Assembly: GCA_946482335.1 (NCBI GenBank)
Contig: CAMLRG010000006.1
Coordinates: forward strand, 1 to 54,815
Direction: 5' to 3'
Origin: an uncultured Duganella sp.
GTDB lineage: Bacteria > Pseudomonadota > Gammaproteobacteria > Burkholderiales > Burkholderiaceae
Length of the DNA: 54,815 nucleotides
Below are positions 33,688-42,454 of the stretch, piece after piece. The notes beneath the pieces were generated by a model. It worked only from the letters and a program-made list of their open reading frames with translations, made no database searches and had not been told where the DNA came from. The translations under genes were made by a program, and so were the position numbers. The first letter of the stretch is position 1; every line of letters begins with the position of its first letter.

Positions 33688-36381
33688 TCAGCGCTTCACC
33701 TTCGAGCTGTCGCTGGCGATCACCACCGAGAGCTTGGACGGGTCGATATGCTTGCGGAACGCCGCACTCACCTGCTCCGCCGTCAATGCCTTCAGCTTCG
33801 CCTCATGCTCCTTGCTCCACAAGAAGGTACGGTCCAGATAGCGGAAGTGCGACCACGCCCCCGCCACCACGTCATCCTTCGACCGGTTCTGCACGCGCTG
33901 CTGCATCAGCCCCGATTTCGCGCCTGCCACTTCGGCCGCCGTAAAGCCACTCTTCACAGCGCGCTCCAGTTCCTGCCGGATGGCCGCTTCCAGCTTGGCC
34001 ATATTTTGCGGCGCCGCGATCGCCTCGATCGTGAAGCCGCCCGCATTGTCACGGTCGCCCGCGTCGAGCGACGAGCCGCCGCCGTAAGACAAGCCATCCT
34101 TCTGGCGGATACGGTCCATCAGGCGCGACTTCAGGCCGCCGTTGCCGAACACAAAGTTCGCCAGCTCCAGTGCGGGGTAGTCCGCATCATCCGTGCGCAG
34201 CGGGATATTCACGCGCGCCGCGAACATGCCATTCTCCTTGTCCGGCGTATCGATCGTCTTGCGCGTTGCAGGCTTCTCGACATGCTTGTCCAGCACCGGC
34301 GCATATGGCGCCTTGCTCTGCCAGCCGGCAAATTCCTCGCCGGCCACCTTCAACAATTCGGCCTTGTCGAAGTCGCCCACCACCGACAGCTCGCCATGCG
34401 ACGCGCCATAGAACTCGGCATGGTAAGCCTTCACGTCTTCCAGCTTCAGCGCCTTGACCGCGTCGATCTGTTCATCGAGCGTCATCACGCTGCGCGGATC
34501 GCCTTTCGGCCAGTGGTCGAAATACTCGGCCAGCGCACGGCCCGCCAACGCTTGCGGATCGTTGCGCGACGCATCCAGGCCGACGATCCACTGCTGCCGC
34601 ATCTGCTCGAACTCCGCCTGCGGGAACGATGCCTCCTTCAACACATGCGCCACCAGGCGCAGCGCGGCGGAAAGGTGCTCGCGCGTGGTTTCAAAGTGGT
34701 ACAGCGAACCGGACATCTTCAGCTTCGACATCGCATCGGCCAGTTGCGCGCGCGTGTACTTGCTGGTGCCGCGCGTCAGCATCTGGTCCGCCGCCGCCGC
34801 CGCCACCTGTTTGCCGAACTGGTTCTTCTCGTCGCCCCAATGCAGGCGCAGGTCGACCGCCACCGTCTCGCCGCGGTTCTTCTTCGGCAGCAGCGCCAGT
34901 TTCAGGCCGCCGAGCTCCCTTAGCTCGGTACGCGCCATGATGTTGTCCTGGCTCGGGTCGAAGTTCTCCGACGTCAGCGCGCTGGCCTTGCCCTTGTAGT
35001 CCTTGAGCACTTCGGCCGCCGTGGGCGCCGCCCCGATCTCGGCCCGCTGCGGCGCATCGTCAGGGATGAAGATGCCGACGGTGCGGTTATCGCGCCTCAG
35101 GTAACGTGCCGCCGCTTCCGCCACCTGTTTCGAGGTGATCGCGGCCAAGCCGTCGCGGCCCTGGAACAGCAGGCGCCAATCGCCCAGCGCGATATGCTCG
35201 CTCAACGCCACCCCCACCTGCTGCGGGTTGTTCAAAGCCTTCTCGATCGAATTGCTGTAATCGCGGCGGGTACGCTCCATCTCTTCATCGGTTGGCGGCG
35301 TCTTGGCAAAGGCTTCCACTGCCGTGATCAATTCATCGCGCACCGCCTCCACCGGCTGCCCCATCTTCACCACCGCGCCGAACACTTGCAGGCTCGGGGC
35401 AAACCCCGGCTGGCTGAAGGCGAACACTTGCGCCGCCTTGCCGCTTTCCACCAATTGCTTGTGCAGGCGGCCATTCGGCGTATCGCCCAGCACCTGGCCC
35501 GTGAAGGCCAGCGGGTCGGCATCGGGATGCAGGCCCGATGGGATCTTGTACCCCACCAGCACGATCTGCACGTCGCCCTTGCGCCGCACCGCGTATTGGC
35601 GTTCGCCATCCTGCGTCGGTTCCACCGTCCAGAATTGCGGCAGCTTGCGCTTGGGCTTGGGGATGGCACCGAAAGTCTTGCCGATCCAGGCCAGCGTTTG
35701 CGAAGGGTCGAACTTGCCGGCCACCAGCAGCACGGCATTGTCCGGCTGGTAGTAGGTGCGGTAGAAAGCTTGCAGGTTCTCGATCTTCACGTTCTCGATG
35801 TCGCTGCGGTTGCCGATGGTGGAACGGCCGTAGCTGTGCCAGTCGTACGCCACGCTTTCCAGGCGCTTGTACAGCACTTCGAACGGGCTGTTTTCGCCGC
35901 TCTCGTATTCGTTGCGCACCACGGTCATTTCCGAGTCCAGGTCCTTCTTCGCGATGAAGGATTTGGTCATGCGCTCGGCTTCCATGTCCAGCGCCCACTT
36001 CAGGTTTTCCGGGCTGGCCTGGAATACCTCGTAATAGTTGGTGCGGTCCAGCGAAGTGGTGCCGTTGAACTCCATGCCGCGCTCGGCGAACTGCTGCGGG
36101 ATATTGCGGTGCTTTGGCGCCCCCTTGAACATCAGGTGTTCCAGCAAGTGCGCCATGCCGGTCTCGCCATAGTTTTCATGGCGCGAGCCGACCAGGTAAG
36201 TGACGTTGACGGTCACCGTCGGTTTCGACGCATCGGGGAACAGCAGGACTTTGAGGCCGTTGGGCAGGCGGTATTCGGTGATGCCTTCGACGGAAGGCCC
36301 TTTGACGACGCCTGCGGGAAGGGTTTGCGCGAATGCGGGAGAGATGGCCAGCAGCAGCGCTGCGGCATAGCGTATTTGCAT
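33688..36381 (-). CDS. M16 family zinc metallopeptidase (pitrilysin-type), two-module, exported
   Basis: The ATG at 36381 gives 897 aa with a signal peptide (MQIRYAAALLLAISPAFA). The first M16 module has the inverted zinc motif HLLEHLMFKG (HxxEH at about 77-81 with a following Glu in NYYEVF and ERMT region). A second, inactive-type module follows from about 490 (RTELRELGGLKLALLPKKNR). Family members degrade small peptides in the periplasm. The open frame upstream codes for nothing recognisable. The 41-nt gap to the preceding gene on the minus strand suggests cotranscription with the DUF3579 gene, but the two need not be related in function. Confidence 0.92.
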   Translation of the reverse strand: MQIRYAAALLLAISPAFAQTLPAGVVKGPSVEGITEYRLPNGLKVLLFPDASKPTVTVNVTYLVGSRHENYGETGMAHLLEHLMFKGAPKHRNIPQQFAERGMEFNGTTSLDRTNYYEVFQASPENLKWALDMEAERMTKSFIAKKDLDSEMTVVRNEYESGENSPFEVLYKRLESVAYDWHSYGRSTIGNRSDIENVKIENLQAFYRTYYQPDNAVLLVAGKFDPSQTLAWIGKTFGAIPKPKRKLPQFWTVEPTQDGERQYAVRRKGDVQIVLVGYKIPSGLHPDADPLAFTGQVLGDTPNGRLHKQLVESGKAAQVFAFSQPGFAPSLQVFGAVVKMGQPVEAVRDELITAVEAFAKTPPTDEEMERTRRDYSNSIEKALNNPQQVGVALSEHIALGDWRLLFQGRDGLAAITSKQVAEAAARYLRRDNRTVGIFIPDDAPQRAEIGAAPTAAEVLKDYKGKASALTSENFDPSQDNIMARTELRELGGLKLALLPKKNRGETVAVDLRLHWGDEKNQFGKQVAAAAADQMLTRGTSKYTRAQLADAMSKLKMSGSLYHFETTREHLSAALRLVAHVLKEASFPQAEFEQMRQQWIVGLDASRNDPQALAGRALAEYFDHWPKGDPRSVMTLDEQIDAVKALKLEDVKAYHAEFYGASHGELSVVGDFDKAELLKVAGEEFAGWQSKAPYAPVLDKHVEKPATRKTIDTPDKENGMFAARVNIPLRTDDADYPALELANFVFGNGGLKSRLMDRIRQKDGLSYGGGSSLDAGDRDNAGGFTIEAIAAPQNMAKLEAAIRQELERAVKSGFTAAEVAGAKSGLMQQRVQNRSKDDVVAGAWSHFRYLDRTFLWSKEHEAKLKALTAEQVSAAFRKHIDPSKLSVVIASDSSKVKR

Positions 36382-36421
36382 AGTGTTCTGCTCTTGTTGG
36401 CAAAACCCTATGCTACGCCAT

Positions 36422-36727
36422 TCAAGTCTTTTCGTCAGGTAGGAGACAGGCCTCGACCACCTGCAGCTTGTTATCCTTGGCGAACTCCTTGACGAAGTTG
36501 TAAGCCATCGGCTGGATCTCGCGCAAGCCCTCGTTGACCACCACGGCTTTGATGCCATTCACAACGGTCGGGGTGACGTAAGGCGAGAACTGCAAGTGGG
36601 CGTGACGCCCGCCGGAGCCTTCCGGGCGGAAGCACGCCAGCACACCGGCCAGGCGTTCCGCCCAATCGCTGGGGCGGAATTGCTTGCCGTCGGTCGTAAG
36701 CCCAAGAATGAAGAACTCGCTGGCCAT
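36422..36727 (-). CDS. DUF3579 family protein
   Basis: The 101-aa product matches the DUF3579 family, a small cytoplasmic protein of betaproteobacteria (FFILGLTTDGKQFRPSDWAE, HLQFSPYVTPTVVNGIKAVV, YNFVKEFAKDNKLQVVEACLL). No catalytic residues are known. The gene is preceded by a TATAAT at 36762-36767 on the same strand but a -35 match is weak. Confidence 0.88.
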   Translation of the reverse strand: MASEFFILGLTTDGKQFRPSDWAERLAGVLACFRPEGSGGRHAHLQFSPYVTPTVVNGIKAVVVNEGLREIQPMAYNFVKEFAKDNKLQVVEACLLPDEKT

Positions 36728-36780
36728 ATACCTGAAACCACTTTCTGTGAGGAACCCAAGTATTATATCTTATAGAAGAC

Positions 36781-36802
36781 TTGAACGGGGCCCCGGGTTC
36801 AG
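36781..36802 (-). terminator. GC-rich imperfect hairpin between the CobD-like and DUF3579 genes
   Basis: On the minus strand TGAACCCGGGGCCCCGTTCA folds on a GGGGCCCC core. It lies 8 nt after the CobD-like stop codon. There is no T-run afterwards, so it would be a weak or assisted terminator. Confidence 0.3.
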
Positions 36803-36808
36803 GTCATT

Positions 36809-37768
36809 TTATCCGAGCCACACCGCCCCGGACAGCAAGAGCAGCAGCATCATCCACAGCAGCAGCGCGCGCCACACCAGGCCGACCGTGCTTTGCAGGG
36901 CACGCACGCCCGGTTCGTCGCCCGGCAGCTGGTCCACTTCCATGTCGCTGATATCGACGGTGGCCGCGTCGGACGGGATGATCTTGGCCGCGTTCTCGTT
37001 CGGGGTGCCCAGGCGCACACCCATCGCGCCGCCGCCGGCCGACAGGATGATGCCGATTGCTTCATCCTTCCAGCGGTGGGCGAAATTGCGCCAGGCGTAT
37101 ATCGCATCTTCGAAATTGCCGACCACGGCAAAGGCCACCGCGGTCAGGCGCGCCGGAATCCAGTCGATCCAGTAGAAAGCCTTGGCCGCGAAAACGCCGA
37201 ACGCTTCCTGGCGCATGTGCTCAGGTTCGTTCCAGGCGCGCGCCAGGTATTCGGACACCCGGTACAGGATGGCGCCGCACGGGCCCAATGGCATCAGGAA
37301 CCAGAAGAACACGCCGAATACGTTGCGGTGGGTGGTGACCAGCGCCTTCTCCACGGCGATGCGCGAAATCTCCGTCACTTCCATGCCCACGGTATCGATC
37401 TTGCACCATTCGGCCAGCAGCGCGCGCGCCTGGCTTTCATCGCCCGCGTTCAGCGCCAGCTGGATCGAGGTGAAGTAATGGCTGTAGTGGCGGAAACCCA
37501 GCGTGAGGTAGACGATCAGCACGTTCCAGGCAAACGCTGCCAGCACCAGGTTATAGCGCAGCAGCAGCCAGTACACCAGGCCGGCCGGCAGCGTCAGCGC
37601 GCCGATCATCAGGAACCAGCCCATGCGGCCATGGCTCGCATGCCCCGCGTTGAACCACTGCTCCATGCGCACGGCCAGGCTCTTGATTTCAGCCCAGATC
37701 GGGTTGTCCGCGCGCAGGGGCTTCAGTTGTTCAAACAGCAAGGCCACGAGAATGGAGAGAAAAGTCAT
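36809..37768 (-). CDS. CobD/CbiB family inner-membrane protein
   Basis: The 319-aa product is a polytopic membrane protein: TFLSILVALLFEQLKPL at the N-terminus (typical of the betaproteobacterial CobD/CbiB-like family), hydrophobic helices at about 50-110, a WIDWIPARLTAVAFAVVGN segment near 210-228 that is the CbiB/AmpE signature, and a final helix (about 295-318). No other cobalamin genes are nearby, so true adenosylcobinamide synthesis is not implied; the family in this clade is of uncertain function. Confidence 0.85.
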   Translation of the reverse strand: MTFLSILVALLFEQLKPLRADNPIWAEIKSLAVRMEQWFNAGHASHGRMGWFLMIGALTLPAGLVYWLLLRYNLVLAAFAWNVLIVYLTLGFRHYSHYFTSIQLALNAGDESQARALLAEWCKIDTVGMEVTEISRIAVEKALVTTHRNVFGVFFWFLMPLGPCGAILYRVSEYLARAWNEPEHMRQEAFGVFAAKAFYWIDWIPARLTAVAFAVVGNFEDAIYAWRNFAHRWKDEAIGIILSAGGGAMGVRLGTPNENAAKIIPSDAATVDISDMEVDQLPGDEPGVRALQSTVGLVWRALLLWMMLLLLLSGAVWLG

Positions 37769-37812
37769 CTAAATCCTTTGATTAGCAGTACCACAATGCC
37801 CGCTACGATAGC

Positions 37813-38484
37813 TTATGCGCGCAAGAAATGAAACAGGTTGCGCAGCATGCCCGCCGTTGCGCCCCAGATAAAATAATTCTGGTATGGCATGGCGTAGAAA
37901 GTGCGGCGCCCATTCGGCAATTCAGCCGCCAGGCGTAGGTGGTTGGCGCCATCCATCAGGAACTGGAATGGCACTTCGAAGATTTCCGCCACCTCGAACG
38001 GGTCGGCCTGCAATTCGAACGGCGGCGTGACAAGGCCCACCACCGGCGTCACCGCGTAGCCGGTGCCGGTGTAATACAGGGGCAGCGTGCCGATCACGTC
38101 GACGTGCCGGCGATCGAGGCCGATCTCTTCCTCGGTCTCGCGCAGCGCGGTGTCGACGGCATCGGCGTCGGTCGGCTCGGCGCGCCCGCCGGGAAAGGCG
38201 ACCTGCCCCGCGTGGTCGTTCAGGTGGGCGGTGCGCATCGTCAGCAGCAGGTGGGCGCCATCGTCGCGCAGCACCAGCGGCACCAGCACCGAGGCCGGCG
38301 TCGGTTCGCCGCGGTGCAGTCCAAGCGGCGGTTCGGACGGTTCCGGCGTCCATTCCGGCGGCTCGGCAAAACGCCGGCGCAGCCAGTCCGGCGCCAGGCG
38401 TTCCAGCAGCACGGCGGCTTCGCCGGCAATCGCTTCGATCGGCAGTTGGGTCGGGTCGAAAGGAGTCTTGGGCATACGAGGCAT
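37813..38484 (-). CDS. CoA pyrophosphatase-type Nudix hydrolase
   Basis: The product (223 aa from ATG 38484, or 220 from ATG 38475) carries the UPF0035/CoA diphosphatase pattern HAGQVAFPGGRAEPTDADAV immediately before the Nudix catalytic helix TALRETEEEIGL. It likely cleaves CoA to 3',5'-ADP and phosphopantetheine. The N-terminal 80 residues are a helical extension usual in the group. The open frame further upstream runs through an intergenic repeat element (38500-38537) and is not a real extension. No clear ribosome site decides between the two ATG codons. Confidence 0.88.
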   Translation of the reverse strand: MPRMPKTPFDPTQLPIEAIAGEAAVLLERLAPDWLRRRFAEPPEWTPEPSEPPLGLHRGEPTPASVLVPLVLRDDGAHLLLTMRTAHLNDHAGQVAFPGGRAEPTDADAVDTALRETEEEIGLDRRHVDVIGTLPLYYTGTGYAVTPVVGLVTPPFELQADPFEVAEIFEVPFQFLMDGANHLRLAAELPNGRRTFYAMPYQNYFIWGATAGMLRNLFHFLRA

Positions 38485-38499
38485 TGTACCAACTGCGCC

Positions 38500-38537
38500 G
38501 GGGTCTGACCCTTTGGGTACGACCCAAGGGTCGGACA
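38500..38537. repeat. Degenerate intergenic palindrome (repeat family member A)
   Basis: GGGGTCTGACCC followed by a CCAAGGGTCGGACAC copy lies between the Nudix gene and the rplS terminator. The units match those in the four elements at 46259, 48176, 49232 and 53279 but the outer AAACCGGT arms are missing. It looks like a decayed copy. Confidence 0.75.
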
Positions 38538-38540
38538 CTC

Positions 38541-38572
38541 AAAAAAAAAGGACGCCCGAAGGCGTCCTTTCC
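38541..38572 (-). terminator. Intrinsic terminator of the rpsP-rimM-trmD-rplS operon
   Basis: On the minus strand GGACGCC-TTCG-GGCGTCC is a perfect 7-bp stem with a stable TTCG loop, followed by nine T. It lies 23 nt after the rplS stop codon and ends the ribosomal protein operon. Confidence 0.95.
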
Positions 38573-38594
38573 GAATCCGATACCGGGGTATGGA

Positions 38595-38972
38595 TTACTC
38601 GGCAGCTGCGGCCTTGCGGTTTGGCAGCTTTTCCTTGATACGTGCGGACTTGCCCGAACGCTCACGCAGGTAGTACAGCTTGGCGCGACGTACGTCACCA
38701 CGACGCTTCACTTCGATCGAAGCGATCAGCGGGGAGTACAGCTGGAAGGTACGCTCAACGCCTTCGCCGGACGAGATCTTACGAACGATGAAGTTCGAGT
38801 TCAGGCCACGGTTACGACGAGCGATCACGACGCCTTCGTAAGCCTGGGCGCGCTTGCGGGTGCCTTCAACCACGTTCACGTTGACCACCACGGTGTCGCC
38901 AGGTGCGAACTCAGGGATGTTCTTGCCCAGGCGAGCGATTTCTTCTTGTTCCAGTTGCTGGATCAGGTTCAT
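38595..38972 (-). CDS. rplS: 50S ribosomal protein L19
   Basis: The 125-aa product from ATG 38972 (AGGAGT ribosome site 7 nt upstream) is typical L19: [75 protein letters not shown]. The C-terminal AAAAE tail is lineage-specific. It is the last gene of rpsP-rimM-trmD-rplS, 106 nt after trmD. Confidence 0.98.
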   Translation of the reverse strand: MNLIQQLEQEEIARLGKNIPEFAPGDTVVVNVNVVEGTRKRAQAYEGVVIARRNRGLNSNFIVRKISSGEGVERTFQLYSPLIASIEVKRRGDVRRAKLYYLRERSGKSARIKEKLPNRKAAAAE

Positions 38973-39078
38973 TTTAATGACTCCTATAACCATCTTGCCG
39001 GCGCTATCAAGGATGCCCGGTAGAGGATGGGGTTAAACACGGCAGGCAACATGCCTGCCACGGTACTACAACGGGTTT

Positions 39079-39825
39079 TTATAAACCCGCCAAAAACTTT
39101 TCATCCTTCTTCGAGAGCAGGCCGGCTTCGCGGGCCTTTGCCAGCAGGTCGGGACGCTTGCGCGCAGTCGCTTCCAGCATGCGCTCACGGCGCCACTTCT
39201 CGATCTCGGCGTGGTTGCCGCCCAACAGCACCGGGGGCACGGCCTCGCCTTCGTAAATCTCTGGCCGCGTATAGTGCGGCGAATCCAGCAAGCCGTTGAC
39301 GAAGGAGTCTTCGACCGCCGACGCATCGGTATTCAGTACGCCGGGCAGCTGGCGCACCACGGCATCCATCAGGGCCATGGCAGGCAGCTCGCCGCCGGAC
39401 AGCACGAAATCGCCGAGGCTGATTTCTTCATCCACGCAGCGGTCCAGCAAACGCTGGTCCACCGCTTCGTACCGGCCGCACAGGATCACGAGGCCGGGTT
39501 CCTGCTTCAGCTGCATCACGCGTTCGTGCGTCAGCTGTTTGCCTTGCGGCGACATGTACACCACGCGCGGCGCCGGCAGGCCGGACACGACCTGGCGCTG
39601 TTTCGCCGCCGCGATCGTCTGCTCCAGCGGCTTGGCCAGCATCACCATCCCGGGGCCGCCGCCATAAGGGCGGTCATCCACGGTGCGGTGGTTGTCGGTG
39701 GTGAAATCGCGCGGATTCCACAGCGACAGGCCCCAGCGCTTCTGCTCGAACGCGCGGCGGGTTACGCCGGACTGCGTCAGGGCAGCGAACATCTCGGGGA
39801 ACAGCGTAATGACGTCGAATTGCAT
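39079..39825 (-). CDS. trmD: tRNA (guanine-N1-)-methyltransferase TrmD
   Basis: The 248-aa product is the SPOUT methyltransferase that modifies G37 of tRNAs. It starts [13 protein letters not shown] and shows [34 protein letters not shown], and [19 protein letters not shown], the knot and active-site segments, with the catalytic Asp in the SPHYTRPE region. It sits 13 nt after rimM in the conserved order. Confidence 0.98.
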   Translation of the reverse strand: MQFDVITLFPEMFAALTQSGVTRRAFEQKRWGLSLWNPRDFTTDNHRTVDDRPYGGGPGMVMLAKPLEQTIAAAKQRQVVSGLPAPRVVYMSPQGKQLTHERVMQLKQEPGLVILCGRYEAVDQRLLDRCVDEEISLGDFVLSGGELPAMALMDAVVRQLPGVLNTDASAVEDSFVNGLLDSPHYTRPEIYEGEAVPPVLLGGNHAEIEKWRRERMLEATARKRPDLLAKAREAGLLSKKDEKFLAGL

Positions 39826-39838
39826 GTGCGGTTCCGGA

Positions 39839-40381
39839 TTAGTAATCCAGGCCCCAGTCCACGATGATCTGCTTCGCGTCCTTGTCCACCTTGATAACGT
39901 ACTGGCCTACAAACGGGATCAGGCGCTCCTGCGCCTTTCCTTCAGTCCCGTATTCGACGCGCAGGATGGACTGCGGCCCATTGCTCATCAAATCCGCGAC
40001 CGTGCCAAGGCTTTCGCCCTGCTGGTTCACTACCGCCAGGCCGATCAGGTCGCCCCAGTAGTATTCATCCTCTTCCAACTGCGGGAAGTCGGCGCGCGAC
40101 ACGAAGACCGATGCGCCTTTCAGCGCTTCCGCTTCGTTGCGGTCCGTCATCCCGACAATCTGGGTGACGACATCGCCACCATGCAGCTTAGCCCGCTTGA
40201 CTTCAACGTCATGCAGGCTTGGCTTGTCGAGCCACCAGGTGGTGGCATGCAGCAGCGCATCTGCTTCGGAGGAGAAGGGTCGGACACGGACCCCGCCAGT
40301 GATGCCATAGGCACCGGAAACAAAGCCAACCTGAACCAGGTCAGCCGGGGCTTGCGCCCCAGATGCGGTCTTGCTGCTCAA
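39839..40381 (-). CDS. rimM: Ribosome maturation factor RimM
   Basis: The 180-aa product has the RimM N-terminal barrel ([20 protein letters not shown]) and the PRC-barrel C-terminal part ([35 protein letters not shown]). It binds S19 and helps 30S head maturation. It is 7 nt after rpsP and 13 nt before trmD. Confidence 0.97.
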   Translation of the reverse strand: MSSKTASGAQAPADLVQVGFVSGAYGITGGVRVRPFSSEADALLHATTWWLDKPSLHDVEVKRAKLHGGDVVTQIVGMTDRNEAEALKGASVFVSRADFPQLEEDEYYWGDLIGLAVVNQQGESLGTVADLMSNGPQSILRVEYGTEGKAQERLIPFVGQYVIKVDKDAKQIIVDWGLDY

Positions 40382-40388
40382 AGCTTAT

Positions 40389-40634
40389 TTAGGCAGCTTT
40401 CTGGCCAGCGACCAGCTTGGCAACAGCTGGGGACAGCTGAGCGCCAACGCCTTGCCAGTAAGCCAGACGGTCAGCAGCAACGCGGAAGGTTTCTGCCTGG
40501 CCGGTAGCCATTGGGTTGAAGAAGCCGATACGCTCTACGAAACGGCCATCGCGACGATTGCGGGAATCGGTTGCAACGATGTTGTAGAAAGGACGCTTCT
40601 TGGCGCCACCACGAGCTAAACGAATAACGACCAT
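40389..40634 (-). CDS. rpsP: 30S ribosomal protein S16
   Basis: The 81-aa product [20 protein letters not shown], with [18 protein letters not shown] and [20 protein letters not shown], is standard S16. It is the first gene of the operon, transcribed from the promoter at 40676-40705. Confidence 0.98.
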   Translation of the reverse strand: MVVIRLARGGAKKRPFYNIVATDSRNRRDGRFVERIGFFNPMATGQAETFRVAADRLAYWQGVGAQLSPAVAKLVAGQKAA

Positions 40635-40675
40635 AATAATTCCAAAAAAGTGTGCTGAGTCGGAAAAAGCCGCAA

Positions 40676-40705
40676 ATTATAGCGCGCTTTAACTCCAACC
40701 GGCAA
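40676..40705 (-). promoter_or_regulatory. Sigma-70 promoter of the rpsP operon
   Basis: On the minus strand TTGCCG and a perfect TATAAT are separated by 18 nt, and the -10 lies 42 nt before the rpsP start codon. This is a housekeeping promoter of the kind expected for a ribosomal operon. Confidence 0.8.
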
Positions 40706-40820
40706 GATTAATCAAATTGGTGGGGAATTGGACAATCCGGGATTATCCCCTGAACTGGCCTCGGCGGCAACAGCTTTGTTGTGCGATACTGCCGGTTTTT
40801 CGGACTTTTCGGCAGCAAAC

Positions 40821-41237
40821 ATGTCTGTTTTACACAAGAACAAAACCTTCGCCACCCTGCTCGCCTTCGTGGGCGGCGGCATCGGCCTGCACCGCTTCTA
40901 CCTGCGCGGCTTGGCCGACATCTGGGGCTGGCTGCACGCTGCCAGCCTGCTTGGCTGCGCCGCCGTCTTTGCGCTGTGGCCAAAGGCCGATCCCTATTTC
41001 CTGCTGCTGCCGCTGATCCTGTCGATCCTGGTTGGCTTCCTGGAAGCGCTGGTGCTTGGCCTGATGCCCGACGAGAAATGGGATGCTGCCTTCAACCCGG
41101 GCAGCGGCAAGCAATCCGACTCGCGCTGGCCGCTGGCCGTGGTGCTGGTCGCCACCCTGCTGTTCGGTGCCTTCGGCCTGATCGCCACCATCGCCCGCCT
41201 GTTCGACCTGCTCTACACCGGCGGCGTCTACGGCTGA
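40821..41237 (+). CDS. TM2 domain-containing membrane protein
   Basis: From ATG 40821 the product is 138 aa. The N-terminal half has the TM2 pattern KNKTFATLLAFVGGGIGLHR followed by FYLRG, two membrane helices joined by a short turn; hydrophobic helices at about 43-78 and 105-130 make four membrane spans in total. TM2 proteins are of unknown function in bacteria. The upstream frame is open 31 codons more without a ribosome site. Confidence 0.85.
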   Translation: MSVLHKNKTFATLLAFVGGGIGLHRFYLRGLADIWGWLHAASLLGCAAVFALWPKADPYFLLLPLILSILVGFLEALVLGLMPDEKWDAAFNPGSGKQSDSRWPLAVVLVATLLFGAFGLIATIARLFDLLYTGGVYG

Positions 41238-41268
41238 GGCTTTAGCAACGTCTTGTCACAATTCTCCA

Positions 41269-41296
41269 TTCCACCGGGAAACTGTTCGCCTATACT
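41269..41296 (+). promoter_or_regulatory. Probable promoter of the glycine-zipper gene
   Basis: TTCCAC at 41269 and TATACT at 41291 with a 16-nt spacer lie 32 nt before the start codon. The -35 is only a partial match. Confidence 0.45.
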
Positions 41297-41328
41297 TTCA
41301 GTCACCACAACCGTTTTTGGAGAACACA

Positions 41329-41742
41329 ATGAAAGTAGCTAAATTCCTCTTGCCAGCCATCCTGGCCGTAACGGTTAGCGGCGCTTACGCGCAACCGAAG
41401 AAGGCCATCTGCGCAGAATGCGGCACCGTGACCGCGGTCAAGATCGTTGAGAAGGACGGCGAAGGCGGCGCCACCGGCATGATCGCCGGCGGCGTGGCCG
41501 GTGCCTTGCTGGGCAACCAGGTCGGCGGCGGCAGCGGCAAGGCAATTGCCACCGTGGCAGGCGCCGCCGGCGGCGCTTACGCCGGCAAGACCATCGAAGG
41601 CAAGATGAACAAGGTCAAGGAGTGGCACGTGACCGTCAAGTACGAAACCGGCAAGACCGGCACCGTCACCCTGAAGGAAGATCCGCACCTGCGCAAGGGC
41701 GACAAGGTGAAGCGCGAGAACGGTCAGCTGGACCGCATCTAA
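41329..41742 (+). CDS. Exported glycine-zipper 2TM domain protein
   Basis: The 137-aa product from ATG 41329 (GGAGA upstream) has a signal peptide (FLLPAILAVTVSGAYAQ) and a glycine-zipper segment (GGATGMIAGGVAGALLGNQV, AGAAGGAYAGKTIEGK) of the 17-kDa surface antigen/SlyB type, expected to be in the outer membrane or cell envelope. The C-terminal part (YETGKTGTVTLKEDPHLRKG) is a beta-barrel-like strand pair usual in this group. There is no lipobox cysteine; C30 and C33 (AICAEC) lie just after the signal and are unusual. Confidence 0.85.
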   Translation: MKVAKFLLPAILAVTVSGAYAQPKKAICAECGTVTAVKIVEKDGEGGATGMIAGGVAGALLGNQVGGGSGKAIATVAGAAGGAYAGKTIEGKMNKVKEWHVTVKYETGKTGTVTLKEDPHLRKGDKVKRENGQLDRI

Positions 41743-41745
41743 GCG

Positions 41746-42369
41746 TCACGTCCTTCGCGACAGCAATAGTCCCATCCCCGCGCCGGCCAACAGGCCGGCG
41801 CAAGTCCGATTGAACATCCTCTTTCCGCGCGGCTGCGCAAACCAGCGCTGCATGCGCGCGCCCATCCATGCGTAGGCGGCCATCGCCACTACTTCCAGCA
41901 GCAGGAATAACACCCCCAGCACGAAGAACTGCGTTCCCACCGCACCGGCCGGGTCGACAAATTGCGGCAGGAAGGCAGTGAAAATCAGGATTGCCTTCGG
42001 ATTGCCGGCGGCGACCAGGAATTCCTGCCGCGCCAGCTGCCACCAGCCGGCGGCCGCCGCGCTGCCGCTTCCCGCCGCATCGCCCGGCGCCGCGCGCCAC
42101 AGCTGCCAGGCCAGGTAGAACAGGTAAATCGCGCCCGCCGTCTTGATCCCGTAGAACAGCAGCTCCGAGGTATGCAGCACCGCCGCCAGCCCGGCGGAGG
42201 CCAGCGCGATCATTCCCGCGAACGCCACCAGCCGGCCCGCGCCTGCCAGGCAGGAACGGCGGAATCCATAGCGCGTGGCATTGCTGACCGAAAGCAGGTT
42301 GTTCGGCCCGGGCGCCATGTTCAGCGCAAAACAGGCGGGCACGAACAGCATCAGGGTTGAGGAATCCAT
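41746..42369 (-). CDS. LysE/RhtB family amino-acid exporter
   Basis: The 207-aa product is a small inner-membrane exporter with about six helices. Family signatures are LFVPACFALNMAPGPNNLLS, GFRRSCLAGAGRLVAF and GNPKAILIFTAFLPQFVDP, the last being the conserved NPK-FF/FLPQF block. It likely exports a neutral or basic amino acid; the substrate cannot be told from sequence. It converges with the glycine-zipper gene, with 3 nt between stop codons. Confidence 0.92.
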   Translation of the reverse strand: MDSSTLMLFVPACFALNMAPGPNNLLSVSNATRYGFRRSCLAGAGRLVAFAGMIALASAGLAAVLHTSELLFYGIKTAGAIYLFYLAWQLWRAAPGDAAGSGSAAAAGWWQLARQEFLVAAGNPKAILIFTAFLPQFVDPAGAVGTQFFVLGVLFLLLEVVAMAAYAWMGARMQRWFAQPRGKRMFNRTCAGLLAGAGMGLLLSRRT

Positions 42370-42454
42370 GGTCGGCTCCAGATGGAAATTTTAGTTAATA
42401 TACAACGTGCCGCGCCGCCTGCCTGGCCGGTGCCCGAACTTGCAAGGAGACGCT

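Noticed and set aside
38485..38538. Longer start of the Nudix gene
   Set aside because: The added codons come from the intergenic repeat (38500-38537) and show no family similarity.
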